Below are positions 23,113 to 32,822 of a stretch of DNA of 64,000 nt, in pieces. Where the stretch lies: contig QZDS01000016.1 in NCBI GenBank assembly GCA_009917455.1, positions 43,890 to 107,889 on the forward strand, in the 5' to 3' direction. The position numbers and the translations under genes are program-made. The notes below the pieces were generated by a model, which did no database searches, had not been told where the DNA came from, and saw nothing but the letters and a program-made list of their open reading frames with translations. How positions within the stretch are numbered: the stretch's first letter is position 1; each line of letters starts with the position of its first letter. Source of the DNA: a bacterium 1xD8-48 (GTDB lineage: Bacteria > Bacillota > Clostridia > Lachnospirales > Lachnospiraceae).

Positions 23113-24585
23113 ATGAAAATAAGGACAAGATTTGCACCGAGCCCTACAGGCAGAATGCATGTGGGGAACCTGAGAACAGCGCTCTATGCTTATCTGATTG
23201 CAAGGCACGAGGGCGGGGATTTTATTTTGAGAATTGAGGACACGGACCAGGAGCGTTTCGTGGAGGGGGCGGTGGACATTATCTACCGCACGCTGGCAAA
23301 GACAGGTCTGGTTCACGACGAAGGCCCGGATAAGGACGGGGGCGTGGGACCCTATGTGCAGTCCGAAAGGCAAAAGCAGGGAATTTATCTGGAATATGCC
23401 AGAAAGCTGATTGAAAAGGGAGAGGCTTATTACTGCTTCTGCGACAAGGAACGTCTTGCAAGCCTGAAAACACAGGTAGTGGAGGGCGACGCCGGAAACA
23501 AGGAAATCACGGTTTATGACAAGCACTGTCTGTCCCTGTCAAAGGAGGAAGTGGAAGAAAAGCTGAAAGCCGGCGTTCCCTATGTTATCAGGCAGAATAA
23601 CCCCACCGAAGGGACAACCACCTTCCACGATGAAATTTATGGCGATATTTCCGTGGATAATGCAGAGCTGGACGACATGATACTGATAAAGTCAGACGGC
23701 TATCCCACCTACAATTTTGCCAATGTGGTGGACGACCATCTGATGGGTATTACCCATGTGGTAAGGGGAAACGAATATCTTTCCTCGTCCCCGAAATACA
23801 ACAGGCTTTACGAGGCCTTTGGCTGGGAGGTGCCTGTCTATGTGCACTGTCCGCTGATTACAGACGAGGAGCATCACAAGCTCAGCAAACGTTGCGGGCA
23901 CTCCTCCTATGAGGATTTAATCGAGCAGGGATTTCTGACGGAGGCTGTGGTGAACTTTGTGGCGCTTCTCGGGTGGAGTCCGTCAGAGAGCAATGAAGAA
24001 ATCTTTTCTCTTGAAGAACTTGCAAAGGTTTTTGACTATCATCACATGTCAAAGTCTCCGGCGGTTTTTGACTACACCAAGCTAAGATGGATGAACGGCG
24101 AGTATATCAGACGGATGGACGACGGGGCATTCTTTGAGATGGCGGAGCCTGTTTTAAGACAGAGCCTTACGAGAGATTTGGATTTAAGGAAGATTGCCGC
24201 CATGGTAAAGACCCGGATTGAGGTTTTGCCGGATATCCCGGAGCTGATTGATTTCCTCGAAACGCTCCCGGAATATGATATTTCCATGTACGCTCATAAG
24301 AAGATGAAAACTACAGCAGAATCCTCCCTGGAGGTACTCCGGGAGATTCTTCCGCTTTTGGAAGAACAGGAGGACTATTCAAACGATGCCCTTTATCACC
24401 TGCTTTTAGCCTATGTGGAGAAAAAGGGCTGTAAAAACGGTTACGTACTGTGGCCGGTAAGGACGGCGGTGTCCGGGAAGCAGATGACCCCTGCCGGCGC
24501 GACGGAAATCATGGAGCTTCTTGGCAGGGAGGAATCCCTGATACGAATTAAGAAAGGAATCCAATTACTTGAGAATACCCAGTAA
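23113..24585 (+). CDS. gltX: Glutamyl-tRNA synthetase
   Basis: This 490-residue class I aminoacyl-tRNA synthetase has the HIGH-type motif [19 protein letters not shown] at the N-terminus and the KMSKS-type HKLSKRCGH at about residues 256-264. Length and the C-terminal anticodon domain agree with bacterial GltX. It charges tRNA-Glu (and possibly tRNA-Gln for later amidation; gatCAB is not in the window). AAAGGA lies 11 bases before the ATG. It starts 7 bases after the hydrogenase-like gene and overlaps the helicase gene by 17 bases, so it is part of a transcription unit. Confidence 0.96.
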   Translation: MKIRTRFAPSPTGRMHVGNLRTALYAYLIARHEGGDFILRIEDTDQERFVEGAVDIIYRTLAKTGLVHDEGPDKDGGVGPYVQSERQKQGIYLEYARKLIEKGEAYYCFCDKERLASLKTQVVEGDAGNKEITVYDKHCLSLSKEEVEEKLKAGVPYVIRQNNPTEGTTTFHDEIYGDISVDNAELDDMILIKSDGYPTYNFANVVDDHLMGITHVVRGNEYLSSSPKYNRLYEAFGWEVPVYVHCPLITDEEHHKLSKRCGHSSYEDLIEQGFLTEAVVNFVALLGWSPSESNEEIFSLEELAKVFDYHHMSKSPAVFDYTKLRWMNGEYIRRMDDGAFFEMAEPVLRQSLTRDLDLRKIAAMVKTRIEVLPDIPELIDFLETLPEYDISMYAHKKMKTTAESSLEVLREILPLLEEQEDYSNDALYHLLLAYVEKKGCKNGYVLWPVRTAVSGKQMTPAGATEIMELLGREESLIRIKKGIQLLENTQ

Positions 24586-26437
24586 CGCCCAGAAACAGGC
24601 GATAATGCACTTGTCCGGGCCTGCCGTTGTCACGGCCGGTCCGGGAAGTGGCAAGACATTTGTTATTGTCAGCCGCATTCTTTATCTCATCCAAAATTAT
24701 CACATTCCTCCCGATAACATTCTGGTCATTACCTACACCAAAGCCGCCGCAATGGAAATGAAGGAGCGCTATGAAAAAGCCGGCACGGCTTCCTCTGCCG
24801 GCGTCCATTTCGGAACCTTCCACAGCATCTGCTATAATATCTTAAGGCGCTCCGGCGTTTCCGGCGCCGGCTCTCTGATAAAGGAAAGCGACAAAAGAAA
24901 GCTTCTTCAAATAATTCTTGCCAATCACGGCCTGTCCTCAAAAAGCAGCTATGACGCTGTTTCCAATCTGATAAATCACATAAGCCGGGTAAAAAACCTT
25001 ACGTCTGACAAATCCGGCAGAATTCCCGAAAACGGCAGCCTGGCCATATTTACCGAGACTGAACTTCAAATGCTCCAAAAGGACTACGACAGATATTTAC
25101 GGGAACAGGGACTTGTTGATTTCGAAGATATGATTAACGAGACCTTTCGGCTTCTTTCCGGTAATCCGGGAATTCTTACCGGATACCGCCGGCTTTTCCG
25201 GTATATTCTTGCAGATGAATTTCAGGATGTCAATTCCCTGCAATACGAGCTGTTAAAGCTTCTTGCAGGAACGGATAACAATCTTTTTGTAGTGGGAGAC
25301 GACGACCAGGCGATTTACGGTTTCCGGGGAGCCGCGCCGGGGATTATGAGGGGTTTTCTTACAGACTTTCCAATGGCAAAGCAGATAATGCTGACGGAAA
25401 ACTACCGATGCGGAGCGGAGATTGTGAAGCTCTCCGCAGACATGATTTCACGGAATAAGGAACGTTTTCCGAAGGAATTTATCTCCATGAAAAAGGAGGG
25501 AAACGCGGCTTTTTTCTGCTTTGATACCCGGAAGGAGGAGGAGCGGAAGCTGGTGGATATGCTTTTATCGACTGATAAACGGCAGCTCTTTGACACGGCG
25601 GTGATTGTGAGGACAAATGCGGAGGCGGTTCAATATGCGGGGCTCTTAAGGGAGTATGGAATTCCTGTAAAAGGGCAGTATGTCAGGGAGGACGATATTT
25701 ACCATGGCTTCATTATGGAGGATGTGAGCGCGTTTTTAGCTTATCTGTATGAGGGAGGAAAGCGCAGGGATTTTATCCGGTTTATGAATAAGCCGGACCG
25801 TTTTCTCACCCGGGAGGCTCTTCCTGGCGAGAAGGTGGAACGGGCGCAGATGGAGAGCTACTACAGGCAAAATCCGGCAATGCGCAGGGAAATCGACACA
25901 ATTTTCAGGCAGCTGTCCATTGCAGAAAGGCTGCAGCCGCTTCTGGCGGTTTCGTTTTTCAGAAAAACCTGGGGATATGACAGATATCTCCGGCAGAGAG
26001 CAAAGGATTACAGGGAATTTCAGCGTTTCGTGAATCTGGCGGATAACGTGCAGGCGTGTTTTAAGGAATTTAAACCCCGAGCCGGTATCCGTGATTATAT
26101 AAAGCAGAAAGCAGATAAAGCCGGAAATTCCATGCCCTCAACTGAACTTCAGGAGGGCGTTAATATCCTGACCATGCACGGCTCTAAGGGACTGGAATTT
26201 GAGAGAGTTTTTCTCCCTGATGTAAACGAGGGGATTATTCCGGGAAAGAATGTTATTACGGAAAGCGCGATAGAAGAGGAACGGAGGCTTCTGTATGTGG
26301 CAATGACGAGGGCAAAAGAGGAGCTGAATATTTACTGCACGAAAGAAAGGGGAAGAAAACCCTCCAGATATCTGGAGGGCCTTGTCCAATGCCAAAGTCA
26401 TGTATCGTGTCAAGTCAACAACCCCGCGGCAGGCTGA
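24569..26437 (+). CDS. UvrD/PcrA-type 3'-5' DNA helicase
   Basis: This 622-residue superfamily 1 helicase has motif I AGPGSGKT (about 22-29), Ia [64 protein letters not shown] and [16 protein letters not shown]. It begins at a TTG inside gltX. It is shorter than typical PcrA (about 720) and lacks the C-terminal RNA-polymerase-interacting tail. It may act in repair or recombination as a second UvrD-like protein alongside a chromosomal PcrA. Confidence 0.93.
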   Translation: MRIPSNAQKQAIMHLSGPAVVTAGPGSGKTFVIVSRILYLIQNYHIPPDNILVITYTKAAAMEMKERYEKAGTASSAGVHFGTFHSICYNILRRSGVSGAGSLIKESDKRKLLQIILANHGLSSKSSYDAVSNLINHISRVKNLTSDKSGRIPENGSLAIFTETELQMLQKDYDRYLREQGLVDFEDMINETFRLLSGNPGILTGYRRLFRYILADEFQDVNSLQYELLKLLAGTDNNLFVVGDDDQAIYGFRGAAPGIMRGFLTDFPMAKQIMLTENYRCGAEIVKLSADMISRNKERFPKEFISMKKEGNAAFFCFDTRKEEERKLVDMLLSTDKRQLFDTAVIVRTNAEAVQYAGLLREYGIPVKGQYVREDDIYHGFIMEDVSAFLAYLYEGGKRRDFIRFMNKPDRFLTREALPGEKVERAQMESYYRQNPAMRREIDTIFRQLSIAERLQPLLAVSFFRKTWGYDRYLRQRAKDYREFQRFVNLADNVQACFKEFKPRAGIRDYIKQKADKAGNSMPSTELQEGVNILTMHGSKGLEFERVFLPDVNEGIIPGKNVITESAIEEERRLLYVAMTRAKEELNIYCTKERGRKPSRYLEGLVQCQSHVSCQVNNPAAG

Positions 26438-26480
26438 CGGGGTATGTGACCTTTCGCCGGGGCGCAGAAAACCGCGAAAA

Positions 26481-26831
26481 TCAGTCTTCCGCCTCTTCCG
26501 CCTCCACCAGCTCGTCAAATTCCACATTATCCAGATATTCGTCGAAAGCCTCCGATACAATTTCATATTCTTCGTCGTCCTCAATATATGCAAGCTCAGG
26601 CTCCTCATTGGGATTTTCTTCATTTTCACTGTAACGGTAAAACCATACCTCTCCGTCCTCGTTTTCCCCCTCTGCGTCAAGAGGCAGAAGAACGATATAA
26701 TCTTGCTCTTTGACGGTAAGGATTGTGACAATGGAGCAGGTGACGCTGGTTCCGTCCTCCAAATCGAGGGTGACAGTCATTTCCATATCATTTTCCGGCT
26801 GATTTTTAGTTTTTTCACTGTTTTTGCTCAT
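26481..26831 (-). CDS. DUF1292 family protein
   Basis: This 116-residue acidic protein has a beta-rich core (METVTL-type start, then CSIVTILTVKEQDYIVLLPLDA ... EVWFYRYSENE) and a very acidic tail (about 80-116). This is the DUF1292 (YrzB-like) family found across Clostridia. AAAGGAG lies 5 bases before the ATG at 26831; the frame is open further upstream but without support. It is convergent with the helicase gene and has no known function. Confidence 0.85.
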   Translation of the reverse strand: MSKNSEKTKNQPENDMEMTVTLDLEDGTSVTCSIVTILTVKEQDYIVLLPLDAEGENEDGEVWFYRYSENEENPNEEPELAYIEDDEEYEIVSEAFDEYLDNVEFDELVEAEEAED

Positions 26832-27016
26832 AATCGCTCCTTTTTTATAGACAAGTGTGACAATTCTTGTTACCATTATTTTACCGGTTCTTTCCGTATT
26901 ATGCAATCATATATTACTTTCAGATTTGGATATTATATTTCAATGTGTTAAAATTGATATTGGGGACAGGAGATAAAAGTGCAGGCAGGCTTTAGTTTTG
27001 TGACAGGAGGGCGCAC

Positions 27017-29020
27017 ATGGAAGCAAATTGGAGGGTGACATATTTTAAACCGGACAGGCAGGGGGAATTTTTCGGGGGAACCAGTGTGAGATTTGCTGCA
27101 AATATGCTTACAGAGGAAGAGTGCGGCGTCATTTTATATGACCAAAACGGACGGGAACTACGTTTTCCTTTCAGCCCGGAGGGGAAAAGAGGGACTCTCT
27201 ACGGGCTTGAAATAAAAGGCGGCGGGCTTGAAAACTATACCTACAATTTCTATATGGGAAAGCAGGTGATGACTTCTCCTTATGCCCGTGAAATCTGCGG
27301 ACTGGAAAAATGGGGAGAATGCCAGGGCGGAAAACGACGGACAAAGGGACGGCTGGCCTGCCATGATTTTGACTGGCAGGGAGACGGGCCTTTAATGATT
27401 CCGCTTAAGGACAGTATCTTATACGGCCTTAATGTGCGGGCCTTTACCATGCATAAAAGCTCGGGTGTCAGGCGCCGGGGAACTTTCGAGGGAATTGTTG
27501 AAAAAATACCTTATCTGAAAAAGCTTGGCATTACGGCGGTGGTGCTTATGCCGTGCTATGAATATGATGAATGTATGCTGCCGGAGAAATCCCGCATACC
27601 GGCGCTTTTGCCAAAGACGCCTTCAGTGGAGAAAGGCGTTGTGCCCGAGCCTGAAAATTCGCAGCTTCGATTAAACTGCTGGGGATTTCAAAAGGGATTT
27701 TATTTCGCGCCGAAGGCATCCTACAGCGCGCAAAAATCTCCTGTAAAATCTTTCAAAAATCTGGTGCGGGAGCTTCATAAAAACGGAATTGAAATCATGA
27801 TGCAGTTTTATTTCCCGTCGGAAACAGGACAGCTTTACATGATTGAGGTACTTAAATACTGGGTGGAGGAATATCATATCGATGGCGCGCGGGTCAGCGG
27901 TTTTTCCATTCCATGCCGTCTTTTTGCTGAGGAGCCTGTACTGAAAAATACGAAAATCTGGTGCGATTATTTACCGGTGGAGGATATGCATATCATTGAA
28001 AACCCTGTTTTTAAAAATTTTCTTTCCAATAACGGCGGCTACAGGAACGACATCAGGCGGTTTTTAAAAGGGGATGAAGGGCAGATAAACCAGATGCTTT
28101 TTTATCAGAGACATAATCCGAAGGAGTACGGCGTGGTCAATTATCTGGCGGATTATGACGGTTTTTCCCTTTATGACAGCGTTTCCTATGAAAAAAAGCA
28201 CAATGAGGCAAACGGAGAGGAAAACCGTGACGGAACGGATTTGAACTATACCTGGAACTGTGGCGTCGAGGGGGAATCCCGCCGGAAAAACGTAAGGGAG
28301 CTGAGGAGAAAGCAGATAAAAAATGCGCTGGCCGTCCTGCTTTTGTCTCAGGGAGTGCCTTTTCTTTTCAGTGGAGATGAATTTGCAGACTCACGTCTGG
28401 GGAATAATAACTGCTACTGTCAGGATAATGAAGCAGGATGGATTAACTGGAAAAGCAACAGCTTTACAAATGAAGTTCTTGCCAGCGCGCAGTTCTTTAT
28501 CAGTCTGCGCAAATCCCATCCCATTCTCCATATGAAGGATGAGCTTCTGGTAATGGATTCCATGGGGTGCGGCTATCCTGACATTTCCTACCACGGCATA
28601 GAAGCCTGGAAGCCCGATTTCAGTTATATCAGCCGGATTGTCGGAATTTTACTGTGCGGGAAATATGCGCCAAAGCCCGGCGACGACTCCTTTTATATTG
28701 CTTATAACATGCACTGGGAGAATCACAAGCTGGCGCTCCCAAAGCCCGATAAGAATAAACGGTGGATAAAAATAGCGGATACTTCGTTTCCGGCGGAAAG
28801 CTTTTCCGAGGAGGCGCCGGACGAGAAGATTTTTGCAGAAGATATTCCGGCTGAAAAATGCGTTTTCGAAAGAGGGAGGAAAAAAGGGGCTGTTACGGAA
28901 AAGAAAAATCTGACTGTCGAGCTTGGCAGCAGATGCATTGCCGTATTTAAAACGGCGCCGAATATGGCAGATGTCCGTATGGCGCGCGCAGGCAGAAAGA
29001 AGACCGTTCAAAAAGCGTGA
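27017..29020 (+). CDS. Glycogen-debranching-like GH13 protein with lost catalytic residues
   Basis: This 667-residue protein follows the isoamylase/GlgX layout: an N-terminal beta-sandwich, a TIM-barrel region (LYGLNVRAFTMHKSSGV ... FEGIVEKIPYLKKLGITAVVLMP) and a C-terminal sheet domain. The conserved signature DGFSLYDSVSYEKKHNEANG is kept. However, region II reads HIDGARVSGF instead of the usual DGFRFDL, so the nucleophile Asp is Ser. The acid/base Glu position appears to be Asp (KIWCDYLP), and region I has no Asp/His. Hydrolysis is therefore unlikely; binding of glycogen or another glucan as a pseudoenzyme is possible. GGAGG lies 6 bases before the ATG. Confidence 0.85.
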   Translation: MEANWRVTYFKPDRQGEFFGGTSVRFAANMLTEEECGVILYDQNGRELRFPFSPEGKRGTLYGLEIKGGGLENYTYNFYMGKQVMTSPYAREICGLEKWGECQGGKRRTKGRLACHDFDWQGDGPLMIPLKDSILYGLNVRAFTMHKSSGVRRRGTFEGIVEKIPYLKKLGITAVVLMPCYEYDECMLPEKSRIPALLPKTPSVEKGVVPEPENSQLRLNCWGFQKGFYFAPKASYSAQKSPVKSFKNLVRELHKNGIEIMMQFYFPSETGQLYMIEVLKYWVEEYHIDGARVSGFSIPCRLFAEEPVLKNTKIWCDYLPVEDMHIIENPVFKNFLSNNGGYRNDIRRFLKGDEGQINQMLFYQRHNPKEYGVVNYLADYDGFSLYDSVSYEKKHNEANGEENRDGTDLNYTWNCGVEGESRRKNVRELRRKQIKNALAVLLLSQGVPFLFSGDEFADSRLGNNNCYCQDNEAGWINWKSNSFTNEVLASAQFFISLRKSHPILHMKDELLVMDSMGCGYPDISYHGIEAWKPDFSYISRIVGILLCGKYAPKPGDDSFYIAYNMHWENHKLALPKPDKNKRWIKIADTSFPAESFSEEAPDEKIFAEDIPAEKCVFERGRKKGAVTEKKNLTVELGSRCIAVFKTAPNMADVRMARAGRKKTVQKA

Positions 29021-29074
29021 TATTATCTGCGCAGCCAAAGCGTCTGCTTAGATGTGAAAAGAAGGAAAAGGATT

Positions 29075-29617
29075 ATGACTGCGAAAATCTGGAAGCATTT
29101 TAAAACAATTACTTATCATAAATATCTTGTGATGCAGGGATGCTTTAAAGTCGGCCTGTATAAGCAGGGGCTGCTTCACGACCTGTCAAAGTACAGCCCG
29201 GATGAATTTATTGTAGGCGCAAAGTATTTTCAGGGGGACAGGAGCCCTAACAACGCGGAGAGGGAAGCGATTGGCTATTCTTCCGCCTGGCTGCACCATA
29301 AGGGGAGAAACAAGCACCACTATGAATACTGGATTGATTACAGCACGAAAGCAATTGCCGGTGGAATGGCGCCGGCTCCCATGCCGGTAAAATATGTGGT
29401 GGAGATGCTGATGGACCGCATTGCGGCATGCAAGGTTTACAATAAAGACAGGTATACGGACGCATCCCCTCTGGAATATTACTCAAAGGGAAAAGAGAAC
29501 GCCCCTATGCATCCCAGGACAAAAAAGCTTTTGGAGGGGCTGCTTCGCATGCTTGCCGAGCGGGGAGAAGAGGAAACCTTTCGCTATATCCGCAAAAGAA
29601 TTTTACACAAGAGATAA
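29075..29617 (+). CDS. DUF5662-type protein
   Basis: This 180-residue soluble protein is rich in His and aromatic residues. The stretch YKQGLLHDLSKYSPDEFIVG followed by WLHHKGRNKHHYEYWIDY resembles an HD-type metal site (H...HD...HH) and matches what I know as DUF5662 in Clostridia. ATG 29075 is preferred to the GTG 21 bases upstream because AAGGAAAAGG lies just before it. The function is unknown; possible metal-dependent hydrolase. Confidence 0.72.
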   Translation: MTAKIWKHFKTITYHKYLVMQGCFKVGLYKQGLLHDLSKYSPDEFIVGAKYFQGDRSPNNAEREAIGYSSAWLHHKGRNKHHYEYWIDYSTKAIAGGMAPAPMPVKYVVEMLMDRIAACKVYNKDRYTDASPLEYYSKGKENAPMHPRTKKLLEGLLRMLAERGEEETFRYIRKRILHKR

Positions 29618-29678
29618 GATTTAACAATTTCATTGCTCCTGCATATGATAAAGCATATGAAAAAGGAGTGATGAAAGT

Positions 29679-29987
29679 ATGAATTGTCTGTTTTTAGTAT
29701 TATTACTTTTGTGCTGTGGAAACAACGGTACCGGTTTCGCAGACGGGAACTGCGGCAGTAATAACGGCGGCGGATGCAGAGAGCATCACCATCATGACCG
29801 TCGGGATTCGGATTGCGGCTGCGGACGCCGGGATGGAAACGGCGGAAGATGCGAGCGGCCCGAGGAAGACAGCTGCGGGTGCAGGAATGATTTCCGGCCG
29901 GAACCGCGATTTGAGCAAAGACCCTTTATGTTCAACCAGAATTCCGACTGCGGCTGCGACAAGCCGCAAAATAACGACTGTAACTGA
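29679..29987 (+). CDS. Small Cys/Gly-rich secreted or coat-like protein
   Basis: The 102-residue protein has a hydrophobic start (MNCLFLVLLLLCCG) and then a low-complexity region rich in Cys, Gly, Asn, Asp and Arg with a HHHH run and repeated CGC pairs (DCGCG, SCGCR, DCGCD). Composition recalls spore-coat or metal-binding surface proteins of spore formers, but I do not recognise a family. AAGGAG lies about 10 bases before the ATG, and a perfect terminator follows the stop, so it is a compact single gene. Confidence 0.6.
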   Translation: MNCLFLVLLLLCCGNNGTGFADGNCGSNNGGGCREHHHHDRRDSDCGCGRRDGNGGRCERPEEDSCGCRNDFRPEPRFEQRPFMFNQNSDCGCDKPQNNDCN

Positions 29988-29990
29988 GAA

Positions 29991-30017
29991 GATGTGCGGG
30001 AAACCGCACATCTTTTT
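29991..30017 (+). terminator. Terminator after the Cys-rich gene
   Basis: GATGTGCGG (29991-29999) and CCGCACATC (30004-30012) form a perfect stem with a GAAA loop, followed by TTTTT. Confidence 0.9.
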
Positions 30018-30155
30018 ATCTGTGGGTAACGGGCTAAGGGGCATGCCTGTATGCATATTTGGCGGCGCCCGGGAACCTTTTTCCGCTCCGGGGCATCTTA
30101 TAAGTAAAAGCCGGCAAAGCACCTGTAAAACAGGAACAGGAGGTGAGACATATCC

Positions 30156-30620
30156 ATGACAGACAATGAGACGTTTACCACATTAATCAGACAATATTCG
30201 CCTGCCATGTACAGGCTTTCTTATGGAATCCTTCATTCCCGGGCGGACGCGGAGGATGCGGTAGGAGAAGCTGTTTTAAAGGCATACGAAAATCTGAACA
30301 CGTTAAAGAAACCCGAACGATTTAAATCCTGGATTATGCAAATTACTGCAAATGAAGCAAAGATGATATATCGGAAGAAGCAGCGGACAAGCTGCGAGGC
30401 ATCCGTGGAGGGGATGGCTCCGGCATTCGTTGACGATTATCATGAGCTGTGGGATGTGGTTATGAAGCTTGATTTGGTTTACCGGGAGGTGATTATCCTG
30501 TATTTTTATGAAGCTCTTTCCGTTAAGGAAATCGGACAGGCTCTTCATATTGCCCAGGGAACTGTAAAATCAAGACTTTTCAGAGGGAAAAAGCAGCTGA
30601 AAGCAATGCTGGAGGATTAA
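30156..30620 (+). CDS. ECF-type RNA polymerase sigma factor
   Basis: This 154-residue protein has a sigma-70 region 2 (YRLSYGILHSRADAEDAVGEAVLKAYENL with the core-binding DAEDAV) and a region 4 helix-turn-helix (LSVKEIGQALHIAQGTVKSRLFRGKKQLKAML). There is no region 3, so it is an extracytoplasmic-function type. It lies 13 bases upstream of a membrane protein that has a cytoplasmic N-terminus and an outside domain, the usual sigma/anti-sigma arrangement. It probably controls its own operon; no conserved promoter motif stands out upstream. Confidence 0.92.
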   Translation: MTDNETFTTLIRQYSPAMYRLSYGILHSRADAEDAVGEAVLKAYENLNTLKKPERFKSWIMQITANEAKMIYRKKQRTSCEASVEGMAPAFVDDYHELWDVVMKLDLVYREVIILYFYEALSVKEIGQALHIAQGTVKSRLFRGKKQLKAMLED

Positions 30621-30633
30621 GTGGAGGATTGGA

Positions 30634-32283
30634 ATGAGAGATAATTTTGATAACAGACTGTTCAAAATGGCAAAAAGAGAACAAATGATTCTTCCCAAAG
30701 AGCTTGCGGAAGAAATTGACGAAAGTATTCGCAGGCTGACGGCGGAAGGCACGGAAAATAGAATTACAGGGAGTACGGTCAGGGGCACAGCCGGTGAGAG
30801 AGCCGGCGGCATGGCAAAGAGCCGGAAAAAGAAACGGATGAATTTCAGACGTTCGCTTATTCTGGCAGCCGCCCTTGCTTCGCTTTTTTCCGTAACTGCC
30901 TTTGCGGCGGCCGGAGCCCTGAAGCAGCGTATGGAAGCCATGAATAAAGAAAAGCTGGAGGAGTATTTCGTGCAGATTCACAGCTCCTTTATGGGAGCCG
31001 ACAATTATAACCGTTCTTATACGGACGAGGAGAGGGAGCGGATGGATGAGCTGCGTATTTCTTATGAAGAACAGGGGCTTTTTCCGGAGGGAGAGCTTAC
31101 CATGCTTGACGAGGCGGAGGATTATAAGGGAAAAAATGTGGCCTTTTTCAAAAAGACCAGTACCTTCTTTTTCCCGGAGAAGGAAATGAGCGATGAGGAG
31201 CTCTTACAGATTATCGACTTTTATGCAAAGAGGGAATACAGCCTTCAGAAAATGAATGAAATGATAGCGGCAGGAGAAACGGATTTCCCTAAGGAGGCAA
31301 AGCCGACGGTTCCCGATGAGGCTACGGATTTTTCTGTTCTTGACAGCAGCGCGGTTTTTCAGCCGGAGCAGGCGCTTACCATTGCGTACACAGGGGATTT
31401 GTCCCTGCAGGCTGTGGCGGCCGGGACAGACTGCATTCTTCTGGCCGGGCGAAACACCATACACCGTATGGAAATTGGAAGCGGCGATTCGGTCTTGCTC
31501 TATGACGGTTTTGATGAAAACACGCTGATTACCGCATTGTGCCAGGATGGGGAAGGCAATGTATACGCCGGAGTGCTGAAAGAGACGTCAGATGAATATG
31601 AGGTCGGATTGACGGTAATTGATAAAAACGGCAGCTTTTTAAAGGAAATTGATATGTCTCCTTACATGAAAAACGGGGCTCTCTCCATCGGAGACAAACC
31701 CGGAAACGGTTATATCAGGCAGATGATGGCGGATGAGAGATATCTTTATTTTCGCGGCCGGGGATTTCAGGATGCGGATTTTCTTCTGATTATTGATAAA
31801 GAAGGAAATATGGTATCCCAAATGACCTCCGGGAAATACTTTGCAGACTGGATTTACGGCATGTGTATAGGAAAGGACGGCAAGCCTTATACTGTGGTCA
31901 GCGATGAAAACAACAGGTTTGGAATCGCCGCCATTAACCCCGGGAAGGGAACTTTAGAGGAAGTTTATCCTGCAATTGTATCCGAGGATACCATCAGCCT
32001 TGACCTGATTGGTCCCGGCTATGACGCGGATTTTGTTCTCTGGGGCTACAGCGGCAGCTTTTCCTTTAACCGAAACGAGACTGCCGCCACACAGGTAACG
32101 CCGGTATATGAAATGCCCTGCCCTGCGGAAGGCTCGCTGCGCCTCGTGCTGCCCGACGGAAGATTTGTGTTCGTCCACTGTTCGGAATACAGAAGTTATA
32201 CTACGCAAAACGGCGATGAAGGTCATGAGAGAATCCCGGAAAAAACATACTTTTATTACCTGCCGGGAATCAGGAACCCATAG
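30634..32283 (+). CDS. Probable membrane anti-sigma factor with large extracytoplasmic sensor domain
   Basis: The 549-residue protein has a cytoplasmic N-terminal part of about 70 residues (MRDNFDNRLFKMAKREQMIL..., acting presumably on the ECF sigma), one membrane helix (SLILAAALASLFSVTAFAAAG, about 74-94), and about 450 extracytoplasmic residues. The outer part has repeated beta motifs (IAYTGDLSLQAVAAGTDCILLAG ... GNVYAGVLKET ... RYLYFRGRGF) like a beta-propeller. Position immediately after the sigma gene supports the role. The classic anti-sigma zinc motif HxxxCxxC is absent, so inhibition would use another contact. Confidence 0.65.
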   Translation: MRDNFDNRLFKMAKREQMILPKELAEEIDESIRRLTAEGTENRITGSTVRGTAGERAGGMAKSRKKKRMNFRRSLILAAALASLFSVTAFAAAGALKQRMEAMNKEKLEEYFVQIHSSFMGADNYNRSYTDEERERMDELRISYEEQGLFPEGELTMLDEAEDYKGKNVAFFKKTSTFFFPEKEMSDEELLQIIDFYAKREYSLQKMNEMIAAGETDFPKEAKPTVPDEATDFSVLDSSAVFQPEQALTIAYTGDLSLQAVAAGTDCILLAGRNTIHRMEIGSGDSVLLYDGFDENTLITALCQDGEGNVYAGVLKETSDEYEVGLTVIDKNGSFLKEIDMSPYMKNGALSIGDKPGNGYIRQMMADERYLYFRGRGFQDADFLLIIDKEGNMVSQMTSGKYFADWIYGMCIGKDGKPYTVVSDENNRFGIAAINPGKGTLEEVYPAIVSEDTISLDLIGPGYDADFVLWGYSGSFSFNRNETAATQVTPVYEMPCPAEGSLRLVLPDGRFVFVHCSEYRSYTTQNGDEGHERIPEKTYFYYLPGIRNP

Positions 32284-32381
32284 GCCAACCTGTCGGCAAA
32301 ATTTTAACAATGATTGACAAAAAAAATTTTTCATATTAAGATTACCATGTGTTTTTCTTTAAGGCAGTATGAAAGAAAGTG

Positions 32382-32819
32382 ATGGTTAAACCTGTGAAAA
32401 ATTTATTCAATCAGATTTTAAAATTCGGAATTGTGGGCCTGTTTTGTTTTTTTATTGATTACGGCATTACCATAATTATGACAAATGTATTCGGCGTTTA
32501 CTATTTGATTTCCAAATTCTTCGGATTCATCATCTCGGCTGTGGTGAATTATCTTCTGAGCATCAAGTTTGTTTTTACTCAGAAAAAGGAGATGGACAAG
32601 GGGAAGGAATTCACCGTTTTCCTTATTTTATCGGCAATCGGGCTTGTGATTAACGAAATTGTAATGTATGTCTGCATTGACGGCATCTATGCCCACAGCG
32701 ACCTGCTTAAGGAATATATTTCAGACTCGCTCATGGTATCCGTGGGAGCCGTGGCGGCGACCGGCGTTGTGATGGTATACAATTTTATTTCACGGAAAAT
32801 GTTTCTGGAAAGAAAGTAA
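32382..32819 (+). CDS. GtrA-family membrane protein
   Basis: This 145-residue protein has four membrane helices. The start FGIVGLFCFFIDYGITIIM and the end VYNFISRKMFLERK match GtrA, a family involved in moving lipid-linked sugars across the membrane for cell-surface glycosylation. A GTG start 3 bases upstream is possible; ATG 32382 is used, with only a weak GAAAG before it. No glycosyltransferase is adjacent, which is unusual for GtrA. Confidence 0.85.
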   Translation: MVKPVKNLFNQILKFGIVGLFCFFIDYGITIIMTNVFGVYYLISKFFGFIISAVVNYLLSIKFVFTQKKEMDKGKEFTVFLILSAIGLVINEIVMYVCIDGIYAHSDLLKEYISDSLMVSVGAVAATGVVMVYNFISRKMFLERK

Positions 32820-32822
32820 ATT

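Noticed and set aside
26437..26480. CCCCG/CGGGG hairpin between the helicase and DUF1292 genes
   Set aside because: Short stem and no T run; not convincing as a terminator.
29703..30159. Long overlapping frames in both directions around the Cys-rich gene
   Set aside because: Shadows caused by low-complexity, G+C-rich codons; they lack ribosome binding sites.
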